DNA of 64,000 bases, from the NCBI GenBank assembly GCA_947623655.1, contig CANQHG010000005.1, positions 1 through 64,000 of the forward strand. The letters are read 5' to 3'. The first letter of the stretch is position 1; each line of letters begins with the position of its first letter. The translations under genes were made by a program, and so were the position numbers. Below the pieces are notes generated by a model. It had not been told where the DNA came from. It ran no database searches and saw only the letters and a list, made by a program, of their open reading frames with translations. Positions 18,045-24,886 of this stretch are shown here, piece by piece. This DNA comes from an uncultured Clostridia bacterium. GTDB taxonomy: Bacteria > Bacillota > Clostridia > Christensenellales > Borkfalkiaceae.

Positions 18045-18080
18045 AAAAATCGGTCTGAAAAATATTCAGACCGATTTTTT
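18045..18080. terminator. Bidirectional terminator, 15-bp stem
   Basis: A perfect 15-bp stem (18045-18059 with 18065-18079) and a 5-base loop AAATA, with A and T runs on both sides. It can end transcripts from the DnaD-like gene or orphan promoter on the plus strand and from ylmC on the minus strand. The ylmC stop codon lies inside its right arm. Confidence 0.85.
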
Positions 18081-18423
18081 ATTCATATTCTCCGTAATCG
18101 CGCCGATCGCCGTAGCGGGGCGGTTGTGGTAATTGTGGCGGCGGCGGAGACGGCGCGTCTTCCCATCTCCCCCTCTTCTTTTCCGATTTGGGGGCGGCCT
18201 TGATATCGACAAGTACGACGTCCACGCCGATTTTTTTCACGCATTTGAGGTCGATGAAGAGGTCTGCTTTCCCCCAGCGAAATCCCTTTCCACCGGGGAC
18301 GACAATGCCCTGCACCCTTCCCTCGGGATAACTGAACACGATATCGCAAACCTTACCGAGTTTTTTTCCATCGGTCAGGTTTACCGCTTCCATTCGTTTC
18401 AATTCCGAAAAACCGATATCCAC
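18079..18423 (-). CDS. YlmC/YmxH family sporulation protein (PRC-barrel)
   Basis: A 114-residue protein with a PRC-barrel domain over residues 3-75: FSELKRMEAVNLTDGKKLG, VCDIVFSYPEGRVQGIVVPG, ending in the strand KIGVDVVLVDI. This matches the YlmC/YmxH family found in spore-formers. The C-terminal 40 residues are a proline, arginine and tyrosine rich tail (PSPPPPQLPQPPRYG) absent from typical members. The start is GTG at 18423; the later ATG at codon 11 would remove the first beta-strand. Role in sporulation is by family association only. Confidence 0.82.
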   Translation of the reverse strand: MDIGFSELKRMEAVNLTDGKKLGKVCDIVFSYPEGRVQGIVVPGGKGFRWGKADLFIDLKCVKKIGVDVVLVDIKAAPKSEKKRGRWEDAPSPPPPQLPQPPRYGDRRDYGEYE

Positions 18424-18474
18424 ACTCTATTGTATGCTTTTCCCGCCAAAAGTTGACACAGCAGAGCAAAATTC

Positions 18475-19683
18475 TCAAACGGTCAAACACTCGCCGTCGT
18501 TCAGAATGCGGACCTCACCACAAAGACCCAAACTGCAAAATGCCTCCGGATATTCCGTATGCACGGGAACGATCATTTTTGCGCCTGTGATTTGGCAGAT
18601 CTCCCGTATCTGTGAAGCATCGGCGTGGCCGCTCGTGTGTAAAAATTCAAGACGGCTTCCACTTCGCACCGCTTCTTCGACAAATTTACTCTTAAATGCG
18701 TCAAAGGCAGGCTTTGAATGGTCGAGATAGCCCGTCCACATGGAGTATATAAGAACGTTGTGCGGAAACGCCGCAAGCGCGCGCTCTATGACGCGGTTTG
18801 TCCGCGCGATGAAGCAAAATCCTCTTTCTGTCATCTTTTTGTGCAAATTTTCGCCGTAAACATAAATTTTTTGTCTGTCGAAGCAGTAAAAGGACGACCT
18901 GCTGTTTTTTGTTACGACACGCAGGATCTCGAGCTGAAACGCATCCTCACAGACGATAAACATTCTGTTTTCGGCAATAGCCGCCGCATAAAATTCGGCA
19001 ATCGTATCGATATTCGTCGAGCTACAGAGTACAAATACAGCGCGTTCATCGCGCAAGATCTCTCTCGCTCTCCGACCAAGTTCATGCTCGGTAAGAATTT
19101 TTTCATCGCGGCGGCCCATCATGGTGCCTTCCACGATGAGAACGTCGACATAGCGGGCATATTTTTCAAAGACAGCCGACATTTTTGCCCCGCGTGCTCC
19201 ATGCATGCGAAAATCGCCCGTGTGTAAGACACGTCTCCCCTCCGCCTCGATCAGAAACATATAGGCGTCAAAAGCAGAATGATCGATCATGAACGGCGTG
19301 ATGGTCGTATCTTTGAGAACGATCGGCTTCCCTGCGTAGAATGTCTTGAAATCAACAGGCCGAACCGAGTGTTTGCCACACTTCTCGGCTACCGTTCTTT
19401 GTACAACGGAGAAAATCTCCCTTGCCGTCGGACCCATCCAAATCGGGACGGACGGAAGAACTTTATCATACATTCCCACATGATCGCCGTGATAGTGCGT
19501 TATAAATACGCCGTCGCAATCGGGCTTTCCCATTGTCACGCCCTCGAGCTCCAATTCGCTCACTGCTTTGCCGAGCACGGGGAGTTCTGCCCCCATATCG
19601 ATCACAATCCGCGCTTGTTTGGTTGTAATTTCCGTGACGCATCCCCCAATACGGTGCGTGCCTCTGTGAATTTTGATCTGCAT
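18475..19683 (-). CDS. MBL-fold/beta-CASP-like metallo-hydrolase
   Basis: A 402-residue metallo-beta-lactamase-fold hydrolase. The zinc motif H63-x-H65-x-D67-H68 is in THYHGDHVG, with a later HTGDFRMHG ligand motif. An inserted cap region with STNIDTIAEFYAAA and the C-terminal HTSGHAD and PVHTEYP motifs resemble the beta-CASP subgroup (RNase J, CPSF73), so a nuclease acting on RNA or DNA is the best guess. It is not RNase J itself: it is shorter and lacks the usual C-terminal dimer domain. ATG at 19683 is chosen because it lies two bases after the stop of the upstream gene, with which it forms a two-gene unit. Confidence 0.75.
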   Translation of the reverse strand: MQIKIHRGTHRIGGCVTEITTKQARIVIDMGAELPVLGKAVSELELEGVTMGKPDCDGVFITHYHGDHVGMYDKVLPSVPIWMGPTAREIFSVVQRTVAEKCGKHSVRPVDFKTFYAGKPIVLKDTTITPFMIDHSAFDAYMFLIEAEGRRVLHTGDFRMHGARGAKMSAVFEKYARYVDVLIVEGTMMGRRDEKILTEHELGRRAREILRDERAVFVLCSSTNIDTIAEFYAAAIAENRMFIVCEDAFQLEILRVVTKNSRSSFYCFDRQKIYVYGENLHKKMTERGFCFIARTNRVIERALAAFPHNVLIYSMWTGYLDHSKPAFDAFKSKFVEEAVRSGSRLEFLHTSGHADASQIREICQITGAKMIVPVHTEYPEAFCSLGLCGEVRILNDGECLTV

Positions 19684-19685
19684 AT

Positions 19686-20498
19686 TTATGCCGTCAGTCC
19701 GCTCCATATTTCAGACAGCGACGGTTCGCCTTCCGATACCCACATCACGTTGCCTGTGCCGAGATTTTTTTCGATAATATCGACGGTGTACCGTGCATTC
19801 TCCGTTTTTCCTCCCTGCATCTGAAGAACAAGTAACTTTGCGGGCTCTATGACTGTTTGCGGAGGACAAAAACCGGTGCCGAACAATTTATTTATGATCC
19901 TGACGTGTTCGCCGTATTGTTCGATGATACTTTTCTTTTGCAAGGCGATCGAAGAAGAATAGAGATTTACCTGTTCAATGACTTCGGGCATTCGGCCGAG
20001 TGCGCTCTTTACGCGCCTGTCTGAGAATACTTTCCCCTCCACGAACATGAGCTCGGCCGTTTTCACATTCATCAACACGAGATCGCACTTACGGACCGCG
20101 CGGCCGCCAAGATTCACTTCAATGTCTAAAACAACAACGTCCGATCCTTTCCCCGCGCCGAACGTATGGCAACACAAGCCGTCCAAAAGCTGTCGTTCCG
20201 TCTTTCCGCCGTTTATTGCAGTAAACTTATTAGCATTCTCTGCTTTTGCTCTTTCATATTCGTTCGAATACACGGCATTGCCGGCGTACTTGGCATAACG
20301 AGGGTCACGTTCGAATGAACTGCCTGTGAATTTATACAGACAGCCTCCCTTATAATAAAAATGCAGTTCGTTCACGCGGACAGCGGGAAAAACTTCACCC
20401 GCCGCAACATCATTCATGAGACGTTCCAAGATCTCTGCATTTTTCGCGCTCTTCATTTTATCGATCGCGGCGTCGTCAAATAGACGTATAAATCCCAT
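19686..20498 (-). CDS. Hypothetical protein, possible PD-(D/E)XK nuclease fold
   Basis: A 270-residue soluble protein I do not recognise. Its central part has a possible PD-(D/E)XK core: strand VVVLDIEVNLG, then KCDLVLMNVKTAELMFVEGK with Asp139, Glu154 and Lys156 in the D...ExK arrangement. Many DNA-cleaving enzymes use this core, but it is short and could be coincidental. An AAGGAGAA site precedes ATG 20498. It is followed at once by the beta-CASP-like hydrolase, so two putative nucleases would be made together. Upstream lies a divergent glycosylase gene. Confidence 0.5.
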   Translation of the reverse strand: MGFIRLFDDAAIDKMKSAKNAEILERLMNDVAAGEVFPAVRVNELHFYYKGGCLYKFTGSSFERDPRYAKYAGNAVYSNEYERAKAENANKFTAINGGKTERQLLDGLCCHTFGAGKGSDVVVLDIEVNLGGRAVRKCDLVLMNVKTAELMFVEGKVFSDRRVKSALGRMPEVIEQVNLYSSSIALQKKSIIEQYGEHVRIINKLFGTGFCPPQTVIEPAKLLVLQMQGGKTENARYTVDIIEKNLGTGNVMWVSEGEPSLSEIWSGLTA

Positions 20499-20615
20499 AC
20501 TTTCTCCTTTGTCCCAAAAATAATTTACTGTGTGGGTCCATTATGCGCTTAAACGCCCGCCATGTCAAGAATTTTCGAACCGTTCAAAATCCCGCAAAAA
20601 AACATCGGCTTGACC

Positions 20616-20644
20616 TTGCGCAACATCGGCCGATATGGTATAAT
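20616..20644 (+). promoter_or_regulatory. Extended -10 promoter for the tag gene
   Basis: TTGCGC at 20616-20621, 17 bp, then TGGTATAAT whose hexamer is 20639-20644. The TGn before a perfect -10 compensates for a weak -35. The start codon is 33 bp downstream. Confidence 0.6.
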
Positions 20645-20676
20645 AAATTCGATTTTTATCGCTATGAGAGGCTCAC

Positions 20677-21249
20677 ATGGATAAGAAAAGGTGTGATTTC
20701 GGGTTCGGCGCGGCACAAGGACTCGTTTCGGAAAAATACATTCGCTACCACGACACACGCTGGTGCAAACCCGAACATCGCGAGCGTGAACTTTTTGCAA
20801 TGCTGATTTTGGAAGGCATGCAGGCGGGTGTAAGCTGGGCGTTGATCCTAAACAAGGAAGAAAACTTCCGCGAGGCATTCGACGGCTTCGATCCCAACGT
20901 CGTTGCAGCCTACAATACGGACAAAATCGAAGAGCTCATGCAGAATAAGGGCATTATTCGCAACCGCAACAAGATCGCGGCGGCAATCGAAAATGCTCGC
21001 GCATTTCTCAAAGTTCAGCAGGAATTCGGCAGTTTTGATGCCTTTATCTGGAGTTTTACAGACGGAAAAGTTGTGGACCACCATTTGTCGGACATAAAAA
21101 ATATGCCCGCAAAAGACGAGCTTTCCGAAAAAGTCAGCGCAGCACTCAAAAAACGCGGTTTCAAATTTGTCGGTCCTACGATCGTTTACTCCTATTTACA
21201 GGGCATCGGCGTTATCAACGATCACTGGGAGTACTGTGATTTCAGATAA
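20677..21249 (+). CDS. tag: DNA-3-methyladenine glycosylase I
   Basis: A 190-residue base-excision enzyme that removes 3-methyladenine from alkylated DNA. Family signatures are present in order: RCDFG near the start, YHDTRW, LILEGMQAGVSWALILNK with the catalytic-pocket glutamate, IIRNRNKIAAAIENARAFL, FKFVGPTIVYSYLQGIGVINDH. The zinc site normally built from the N-terminal Cys, two His and a C-terminal Cys is preserved (Cys6, NDHWEYC). The gene is monocistronic on the plus strand between two minus-strand units. Confidence 0.94.
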   Translation: MDKKRCDFGFGAAQGLVSEKYIRYHDTRWCKPEHRERELFAMLILEGMQAGVSWALILNKEENFREAFDGFDPNVVAAYNTDKIEELMQNKGIIRNRNKIAAAIENARAFLKVQQEFGSFDAFIWSFTDGKVVDHHLSDIKNMPAKDELSEKVSAALKKRGFKFVGPTIVYSYLQGIGVINDHWEYCDFR

Positions 21250-21324
21250 TTTACGCTCTGTGCCATATTTGAAACCTGCCCTCTCTCTCCCGTCCCCCTT
21301 TTGGTCTTTCATCGGCATATGAAA

Positions 21325-21360
21325 AAACAGCGGTTGCGTTCATTCGCATCCGTTGTTTTT
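21325..21360 (-). terminator. Terminator overlapping the 3' end of the HxlR gene
   Basis: An imperfect stem of about 12 bp (ACGGATGCG with CGCAACCG and flanking A/T pairs) with the HxlR stop codon in its loop, followed on the minus strand by a T run. Confidence 0.6.
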
Positions 21361-21669
21361 ATACTCTGCTCCCCATTCCATCATTGCGTCGAGAATGGGG
21401 CGGAGTGAATTGCCGAGCGGAGAGAGAGAATATTCGACGCGCGGCGGCACTTCGGCAAAGACTTCACGCTCGACGAGCCCGTCCTTTTCGAGCGCGCGCA
21501 AGTTGTCCGTCAGAACTTTTTGACTGATCGGGATCGTCTTGATAAAATCGGAAAACCGCTGCTTTCCGTTGTAAAGCAGATTGCGCAGGATGAGCAGTTT
21601 CCACTTATTGCCGATGAGCTGTACCGTAGTTGCCACGGGGCAATCGGGAAGTTCTTGCTTAGTCAACAT
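21340..21669 (-). CDS. HxlR family transcriptional regulator
   Basis: A 109-residue winged-helix repressor or activator. The HxlR pattern is clear: Cys10 in DCPVATTVQLIGNKWKLLIL, RFSDFIKTIPISQKVLTDNL as the recognition region, LEKDGLVEREVF and VEYSLSPLGNSLRPIL. The conserved N-terminal cysteine is a redox or electrophile sensor in relatives YodB and HypR. The ATG at 21669 has the ribosome site GGAGGGG and matches the family N-terminus. It is divergent from the small ferredoxin gene, its likely target, and an imperfect dyad AAAGTA-N8-TACTTT lies between them (21748-21767). Confidence 0.9.
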   Translation of the reverse strand: MLTKQELPDCPVATTVQLIGNKWKLLILRNLLYNGKQRFSDFIKTIPISQKVLTDNLRALEKDGLVEREVFAEVPPRVEYSLSPLGNSLRPILDAMMEWGAEYKNNGCE

Positions 21670-21747
21670 AATGATCCCCTCCTTTTTATCAATTATAGCA
21701 CGCAAAAAAGACATTTGCAAGCAAAAAATAGCGTAACGGCAAAAAAG

Positions 21748-21767
21748 AAAGTATTGTTGGTTACTTT
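21748..21767. promoter_or_regulatory. Candidate operator between HxlR and ferredoxin genes
   Basis: AAAGTA (21748-21753) and TACTTT (21762-21767) form a dyad with an 8-bp spacer in the 188-bp divergent intergenic region. Position and symmetry suit a small winged-helix dimer, but the assignment to HxlR is inferred. Confidence 0.35.
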
Positions 21768-21857
21768 TTTATTACAGTCTAATAGATTTGTATGAATCGG
21801 GTCATCAGGCGGAATATGTGCTACAATATCCGTACTTCAAAAAGGAGGTAAACGGAA

Positions 21858-22025
21858 ATGACGGCAAATGAAGTTTTTGCTCCCGCTTGCGGAACATGTC
21901 TGAAAAACTGTCCGCAGCGATGTATTGAACCGGGAAAGCCCTACTGCATACGGCAGAACAACTGCTTGCATTGCGGAAATTGCTTTTCGGTATGCCCCGT
22001 AGCGGCGATAGAAAAGAGACGATAA
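21858..22025 (+). CDS. Small [4Fe-4S] cluster ferredoxin-like protein
   Basis: A 55-residue protein. Two cysteine clusters are visible: CGTCLKNCPQRC (residues 11-22) and CLHCGNCFSVCP (residues 36-47). The second is a canonical CxxCxxCxxxCP ferredoxin motif; the first has CxxC and CxxxC spacing, so a second cluster or a rubredoxin-like site is possible. An AAAGGAGGT ribosome site lies 8 bp before the ATG at 21858. It is a single-gene unit divergent from HxlR, suggesting an electron carrier induced by oxidative or electrophile stress. Too short for most automatic gene callers. Confidence 0.8.
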   Translation: MTANEVFAPACGTCLKNCPQRCIEPGKPYCIRQNNCLHCGNCFSVCPVAAIEKRR

Positions 22026-22095
22026 CCGTTCAAAGAACGAAATCTAATAAAATTTACAAAAAAAGAAAGGATATATCCTTATCGGGTTGAAGTTT

Positions 22096-22746
22096 TTATA
22101 GATCCACTCTTTCAAACTTTTTCCCGGAAAGCCATGCGGCAAGCGCTGTCATTATGCAATACAAAACGAGACCGCAGAGCAAGACGGCAAGTTTTACACC
22201 GTAATTTGCAAAATCGGGCGCGAGAAGCGGCGCATAAAACGGAAATTGTCTGATCGCGATCATAACACCGATGAAAAGAAACAGCACAACCGAGGAGATG
22301 ACGAAAGGAACGCCGATTTTTGTGGGATTTTTATAATGTAATGGGAAAAATACAAGGTTGAACACACCCAACAGAAGAGCTCCGAACCCGCAAAAGGCAA
22401 GATTTGCGCTGTTGCCGACAAGATTAACAAGCAGTTCATCGGGAAAGAACGCTTGTTTCATGACAATGGAGAGAGCGGTCAAAAGCAACAGAGCGCATTG
22501 AAACATCACGGCAACTATGATCCGCGCAAGCGGAATGCTACGCTTTCTAACCGGAAGAGAACAGGTAAACGCCAGATCTCCATTCTCCCGTGCCGCCATG
22601 CAGATGAAGAACACCGAGAGCCCCGAGAAGAAAAAGATGACTTCATAGGGATAGTTCGGCACAAAAACGAGCGCCGCAAAGGACAAAAAGACGACCGCCA
22701 TCGGATGCAAACAGAGAGAAAATTCTTTTTTGATGAGCGCTTTCAT
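22096..22746 (-). CDS. ABC-2 type transporter permease
   Basis: A 216-residue membrane protein with about six hydrophobic segments and the ABC-2 export permease look: MKALIKKEFSLCLHP at the start, then hydrophobic pairs separated by short charged loops (RKRSIPLARI). The ATG at 22746 overlaps the stop of the ATP-binding gene by four bases. The transported compound is unknown; peptide antibiotics, lantibiotics or lipid-like molecules are typical for this class. Third gene of the AbrB-ATPase-permease operon. Confidence 0.82.
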   Translation of the reverse strand: MKALIKKEFSLCLHPMAVVFLSFAALVFVPNYPYEVIFFFSGLSVFFICMAARENGDLAFTCSLPVRKRSIPLARIIVAVMFQCALLLLTALSIVMKQAFFPDELLVNLVGNSANLAFCGFGALLLGVFNLVFFPLHYKNPTKIGVPFVISSVVLFLFIGVMIAIRQFPFYAPLLAPDFANYGVKLAVLLCGLVLYCIMTALAAWLSGKKFERVDL

Positions 22747-23573
22747 ACCGTCTCCTTTTTGGCGCGTTCGAGATGAATCATGATTTCATCAAGCGTGGCC
22801 TCCCGCCCGTCGGAAATGTCCATGACGAGTCCCTCAACCCCCTCTTTTACCGCTTTCGCGCCGATCGCCCGCGCCGCTTTCGCTTCCGCCAAAGAAGCAA
22901 ACATTTTGAGCCGATATCGCCTTAAAAACGCGTCGAGCGGCTCATCCGCAAGGAGCGTTCCGCCCGACAGATAGATGATCTGATCGGCTACGCGCATGAG
23001 ATCGGAAGTGATATGAGTGGAGAAAAAAACGGTAATGCCCTGTTCTTTGAGAGAAAGAAGCGTGTCGCAAAAATCTTCACGCGAGAGCGGATCGAGACCG
23101 CTTGTCGGTTCGTCCAGGAGGAGCAGTTTTGCGCCGTGAGAAAGAGCGAGCGCAAGCGAAAATTTGATTTTCATGCCTTCTGACAATTCTCGCACTTTCT
23201 TTGTGGGGACAAGCGCATATTCTTCGCAGTAGCGATCGAACGCCGTCCCGTCCCAATGCGGATAAAAACGGGCAACTGTTTTTGCAACAACGGAAAGAGA
23301 TTTATTCGGATAGAAACGAAAACCGCCGCCGACGTAACCAAGCAGTTCTTTGACGGCTCCCTCCTCTTTGGAAAAATCCTTTCCGAACACCTTGACTGTT
23401 CCTTCCGATGAGATCAACCGCATGATAGATTTCAGGGTTGTGCTCTTCCCCGCACCATTCCGCCCGATCAGACCTGCTATTTGCCCCTCTTCAACCGAAA
23501 AAGAAACTTCACCGAGCGTGAAATTCGGATAGATTTTTCTTAAATTGTTGACTTCAAGCGCATACACGATCAC
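22743..23573 (-). CDS. ABC transporter ATP-binding protein (YtrB/BcrA type)
   Basis: A 276-residue ATPase. Walker A is GRNGAGKS (residues 37-44), the signature LSEGMKIKFSLALAL near 140 departs from LSGGQ in a way common for this subgroup, Walker B is LLLLDEPTSGLD, and the H-loop is FFSTHITSD. The C-terminal 60 residues carry the extra domain seen in YtrB/BcrA-like exporters. It overlaps the AbrB-type regulator gene by four bases at its start and the permease by four bases at its end, so the three genes are co-translated. Confidence 0.92.
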   Translation of the reverse strand: MIVYALEVNNLRKIYPNFTLGEVSFSVEEGQIAGLIGRNGAGKSTTLKSIMRLISSEGTVKVFGKDFSKEEGAVKELLGYVGGGFRFYPNKSLSVVAKTVARFYPHWDGTAFDRYCEEYALVPTKKVRELSEGMKIKFSLALALSHGAKLLLLDEPTSGLDPLSREDFCDTLLSLKEQGITVFFSTHITSDLMRVADQIIYLSGGTLLADEPLDAFLRRYRLKMFASLAEAKAARAIGAKAVKEGVEGLVMDISDGREATLDEIMIHLERAKKETV

Positions 23574-23788
23574 TTGTCCTCCTCTTTGACTTGTTTAACG
23601 GCATTCCAGAACGACTCGGCATACGAAAACGGTTGCAATGCGATTCCCTGATTTTTGTCCGCCATAAGAAGCAACGCGTCGCCCGCATTCAAAGAGAACA
23701 TCTCGCGCACCTCTTTCGGAATAACGATTTGACCCTTGGGGCCAATTTTCACGGTCGCGAGGTATTTGCCTTCGGGGAAATTATTCAT
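23570..23788 (-). CDS. AbrB/SpoVT-type DNA-binding regulator
   Basis: A 72-residue swapped-hairpin AbrB-family protein. The core ATVKIGPKGQIVIPKEVREMF (residues 11-31) is the classic DNA-binding beta-hairpin, followed by GDALLLMADKNQGIAL. The C-terminal tail is short and helical. It heads an operon with an ABC exporter, and a perfect 15-bp palindrome at the transcription start suggests that it represses its own operon. AbrB-like antitoxins look alike, but no toxin follows. Confidence 0.87.
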   Translation of the reverse strand: MNNFPEGKYLATVKIGPKGQIVIPKEVREMFSLNAGDALLLMADKNQGIALQPFSYAESFWNAVKQVKEEDK

Positions 23789-23799
23789 AATTAACTCCT

Positions 23800-23848
23800 A
23801 AAAGTATTACTTTTCTTACATTATAAACTTTTCGCATCAACTTGTCAA
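23800..23848 (-). promoter_or_regulatory. Consensus promoter with palindromic operator for the AbrB-ABC operon
   Basis: On the minus strand TTGACA (23843-23848), 17 bp, TATAAT (23820-23825) is a perfect sigma-A promoter. The start point is predicted at 23813. The palindrome AAAAGTA-T-TACTTTT (23800-23814) covers +1 to about +14, an ideal repressor position. An AGGAG site follows before ATG 23788. Confidence 0.8.
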
Positions 23849-23865
23849 GCAAAATCCAAAGAAAG

Positions 23866-23893
23866 AATCGGGACTTTACAAAAAGTCCCGATT
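23866..23893 (-). terminator. Terminator of the GNAT gene
   Basis: A perfect 12-bp stem AATCGGGACTTT/AAAGTCCCGATT with loop ACAA, six bases after the stop codon, followed on the minus strand by a T-rich run. Confidence 0.8.
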
Positions 23894-23899
23894 GTTGTC

Positions 23900-24358
23900 C
23901 TACATCAAAATCTCGTCCAACGTTTTCAAAAACAAATATACATCTTGTCCCTTTTGGTTTTTGTAAATATAATGATCCGTTTCAAACCCCAAACTTTTAT
24001 GCAGAGCGATGCTCAGTGCGTTGTCCGTTCGGACTTGATTGCAAACAATTTTATATCCCTTCCTCTTGCAGATCGGCAAAGCCGAAATGACCGCTTGTTT
24101 CCCGATGCCTCTCCTTTGAAATTCGGAAAAAACATCGAGCCCAATCGATACAACGCTGTCCGAATGCTCGTAAAGCGACAAGTCGCCCACAAATTTATCA
24201 TCGGCGATAACGGCGAACATCTCAAAATATTTGTCTTGGTATTCAACTGTATTCCAATCGCAGATCATTCGGCGAATGGCGTCGACCGTCATATCGTAAT
24301 ACTGCTGTTGCTGTAAGACCTCTGCGTCGCCGACCGTAAAATTCCTCAATTTGACCAT
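23900..24358 (-). CDS. GNAT family N-acetyltransferase
   Basis: A 152-residue acetyltransferase. The acetyl-CoA pyrophosphate loop is in VFSEFQRRGIGKQAV (Q/R-x-x-G-x-G/A), followed by a long helix, the strand IVCNQVRTDNALSI and the helix HKSLGFETDHYI typical of the fold. The acceptor substrate cannot be told from sequence; small metabolites, peptides and ribosomal proteins are all possible. It is monocistronic, with its own terminator. Confidence 0.88.
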   Translation of the reverse strand: MVKLRNFTVGDAEVLQQQQYYDMTVDAIRRMICDWNTVEYQDKYFEMFAVIADDKFVGDLSLYEHSDSVVSIGLDVFSEFQRRGIGKQAVISALPICKRKGYKIVCNQVRTDNALSIALHKSLGFETDHYIYKNQKGQDVYLFLKTLDEILM

Positions 24359-24539
24359 TCGATTTGCTCCAAACCTCCTTGCTTATCTTTACCATTCTAC
24401 CATAGAGAGGCGCAAAAATCAAGCGAGACGGTGAATTTAGAACTATGCCTATAATACAGGCCACCTTCAATCTGATTTGAGCCCGATTGAGGCCCATACG
24501 ATCCCAAGCAAGATTTTTAAAACAGGACACGCAGGTACA

Positions 24540-24580
24540 AAAAACAAAGAAGTTGCCTTTTAGACAACTTCTTTGTTTTT
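24540..24580 (-). terminator. Terminator downstream of tRNA-Arg
   Basis: A perfect 16-bp stem (24540-24555 with 24565-24580) and 9-base loop. On the minus strand the stem ends in a T run, 17 bp after the tRNA CCA end. Confidence 0.85.
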
Positions 24581-24596
24581 ACGCCTTGCGGCAATG

Positions 24597-24673
24597 TGGT
24601 GCGCCGTAAGGAACTCGAATCCCTAGCCTTTGGTTCCGTAGACCAACGCTCTATCCAATTGAGCTAACGGCGC
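24597..24673 (-). tRNA. tRNA-Arg (anticodon ACG) with encoded CCA
   Basis: A complete 77-nt cloverleaf on the minus strand. The acceptor pairs GCGCCGT with ACGGCGC, the anticodon arm has stem TTGGT/ACCAA and loop CTACGGA (anticodon ACG, read as ICG after deamination), the T loop is TTCGAGT, and discriminator A and CCA are encoded. It has its own promoter and terminator. Confidence 0.97.
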
Positions 24674-24697
24674 ATATTCACTTTAAATGACTTGTTT

Positions 24698-24726
24698 ATT
24701 ATATCCCTATCTCGTCCGTTTGTCAA
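24698..24726 (-). promoter_or_regulatory. Consensus sigma-A promoter of tRNA-Arg
   Basis: On the minus strand TTGACA (24721-24726), 17 bp and TATAAT (24698-24703) exactly match the consensus, about 25 bp before the tRNA 5' end. Confidence 0.85.
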
Positions 24727-24812
24727 CGGTTTTTCGTGTGCGAAAGCAAAAAATTTCAACGCTTTATGAAAGCTCTTCGGTTTTTATCATGCCGTGATCT
24801 CAAACGACCTTT

Positions 24813-24831
24813 TTCGGCATTTTTCGACAAA
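24813..24831 (+). promoter_or_regulatory. Tandem Spo0A boxes upstream of spoIIGA
   Basis: TTCGGCA (24813-24819) and TTCGACA (24823-24829) are inverse forms of the Spo0A box TGNCGAA and start exactly 10 bp apart; the second is part of a full TTTGTCGAA. They lie 56-74 bp before the spoIIGA start, as expected for Spo0A-activated spoIIG. A TATAAT at 24862-24867 may be the -10 box; no clear -35 is seen, as is usual for Spo0A-activated promoters. Confidence 0.7.
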
Positions 24832-24886
24832 ATCAGACCTTTTTCTGCCCACTACGCCCTTTATAATGAGCTCTACGGAGAAGCAA

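Noticed and set aside
18039..18206. Short reading frame starting at ATG 18039 after the orphan promoter
   Set aside because: It is built from the terminator hairpin and the complement of ylmC, and shows no protein-like composition.
20549..20878. Minus-strand open frame across the tag gene start
   Set aside because: Overlaps the convincing Tag start and promoter, low-complexity translation, no ribosome site.
22067..22080. 14-bp palindrome AAGGATATATCCTT after the ferredoxin gene
   Set aside because: Short and without T run; may be chance, no function can be supported.
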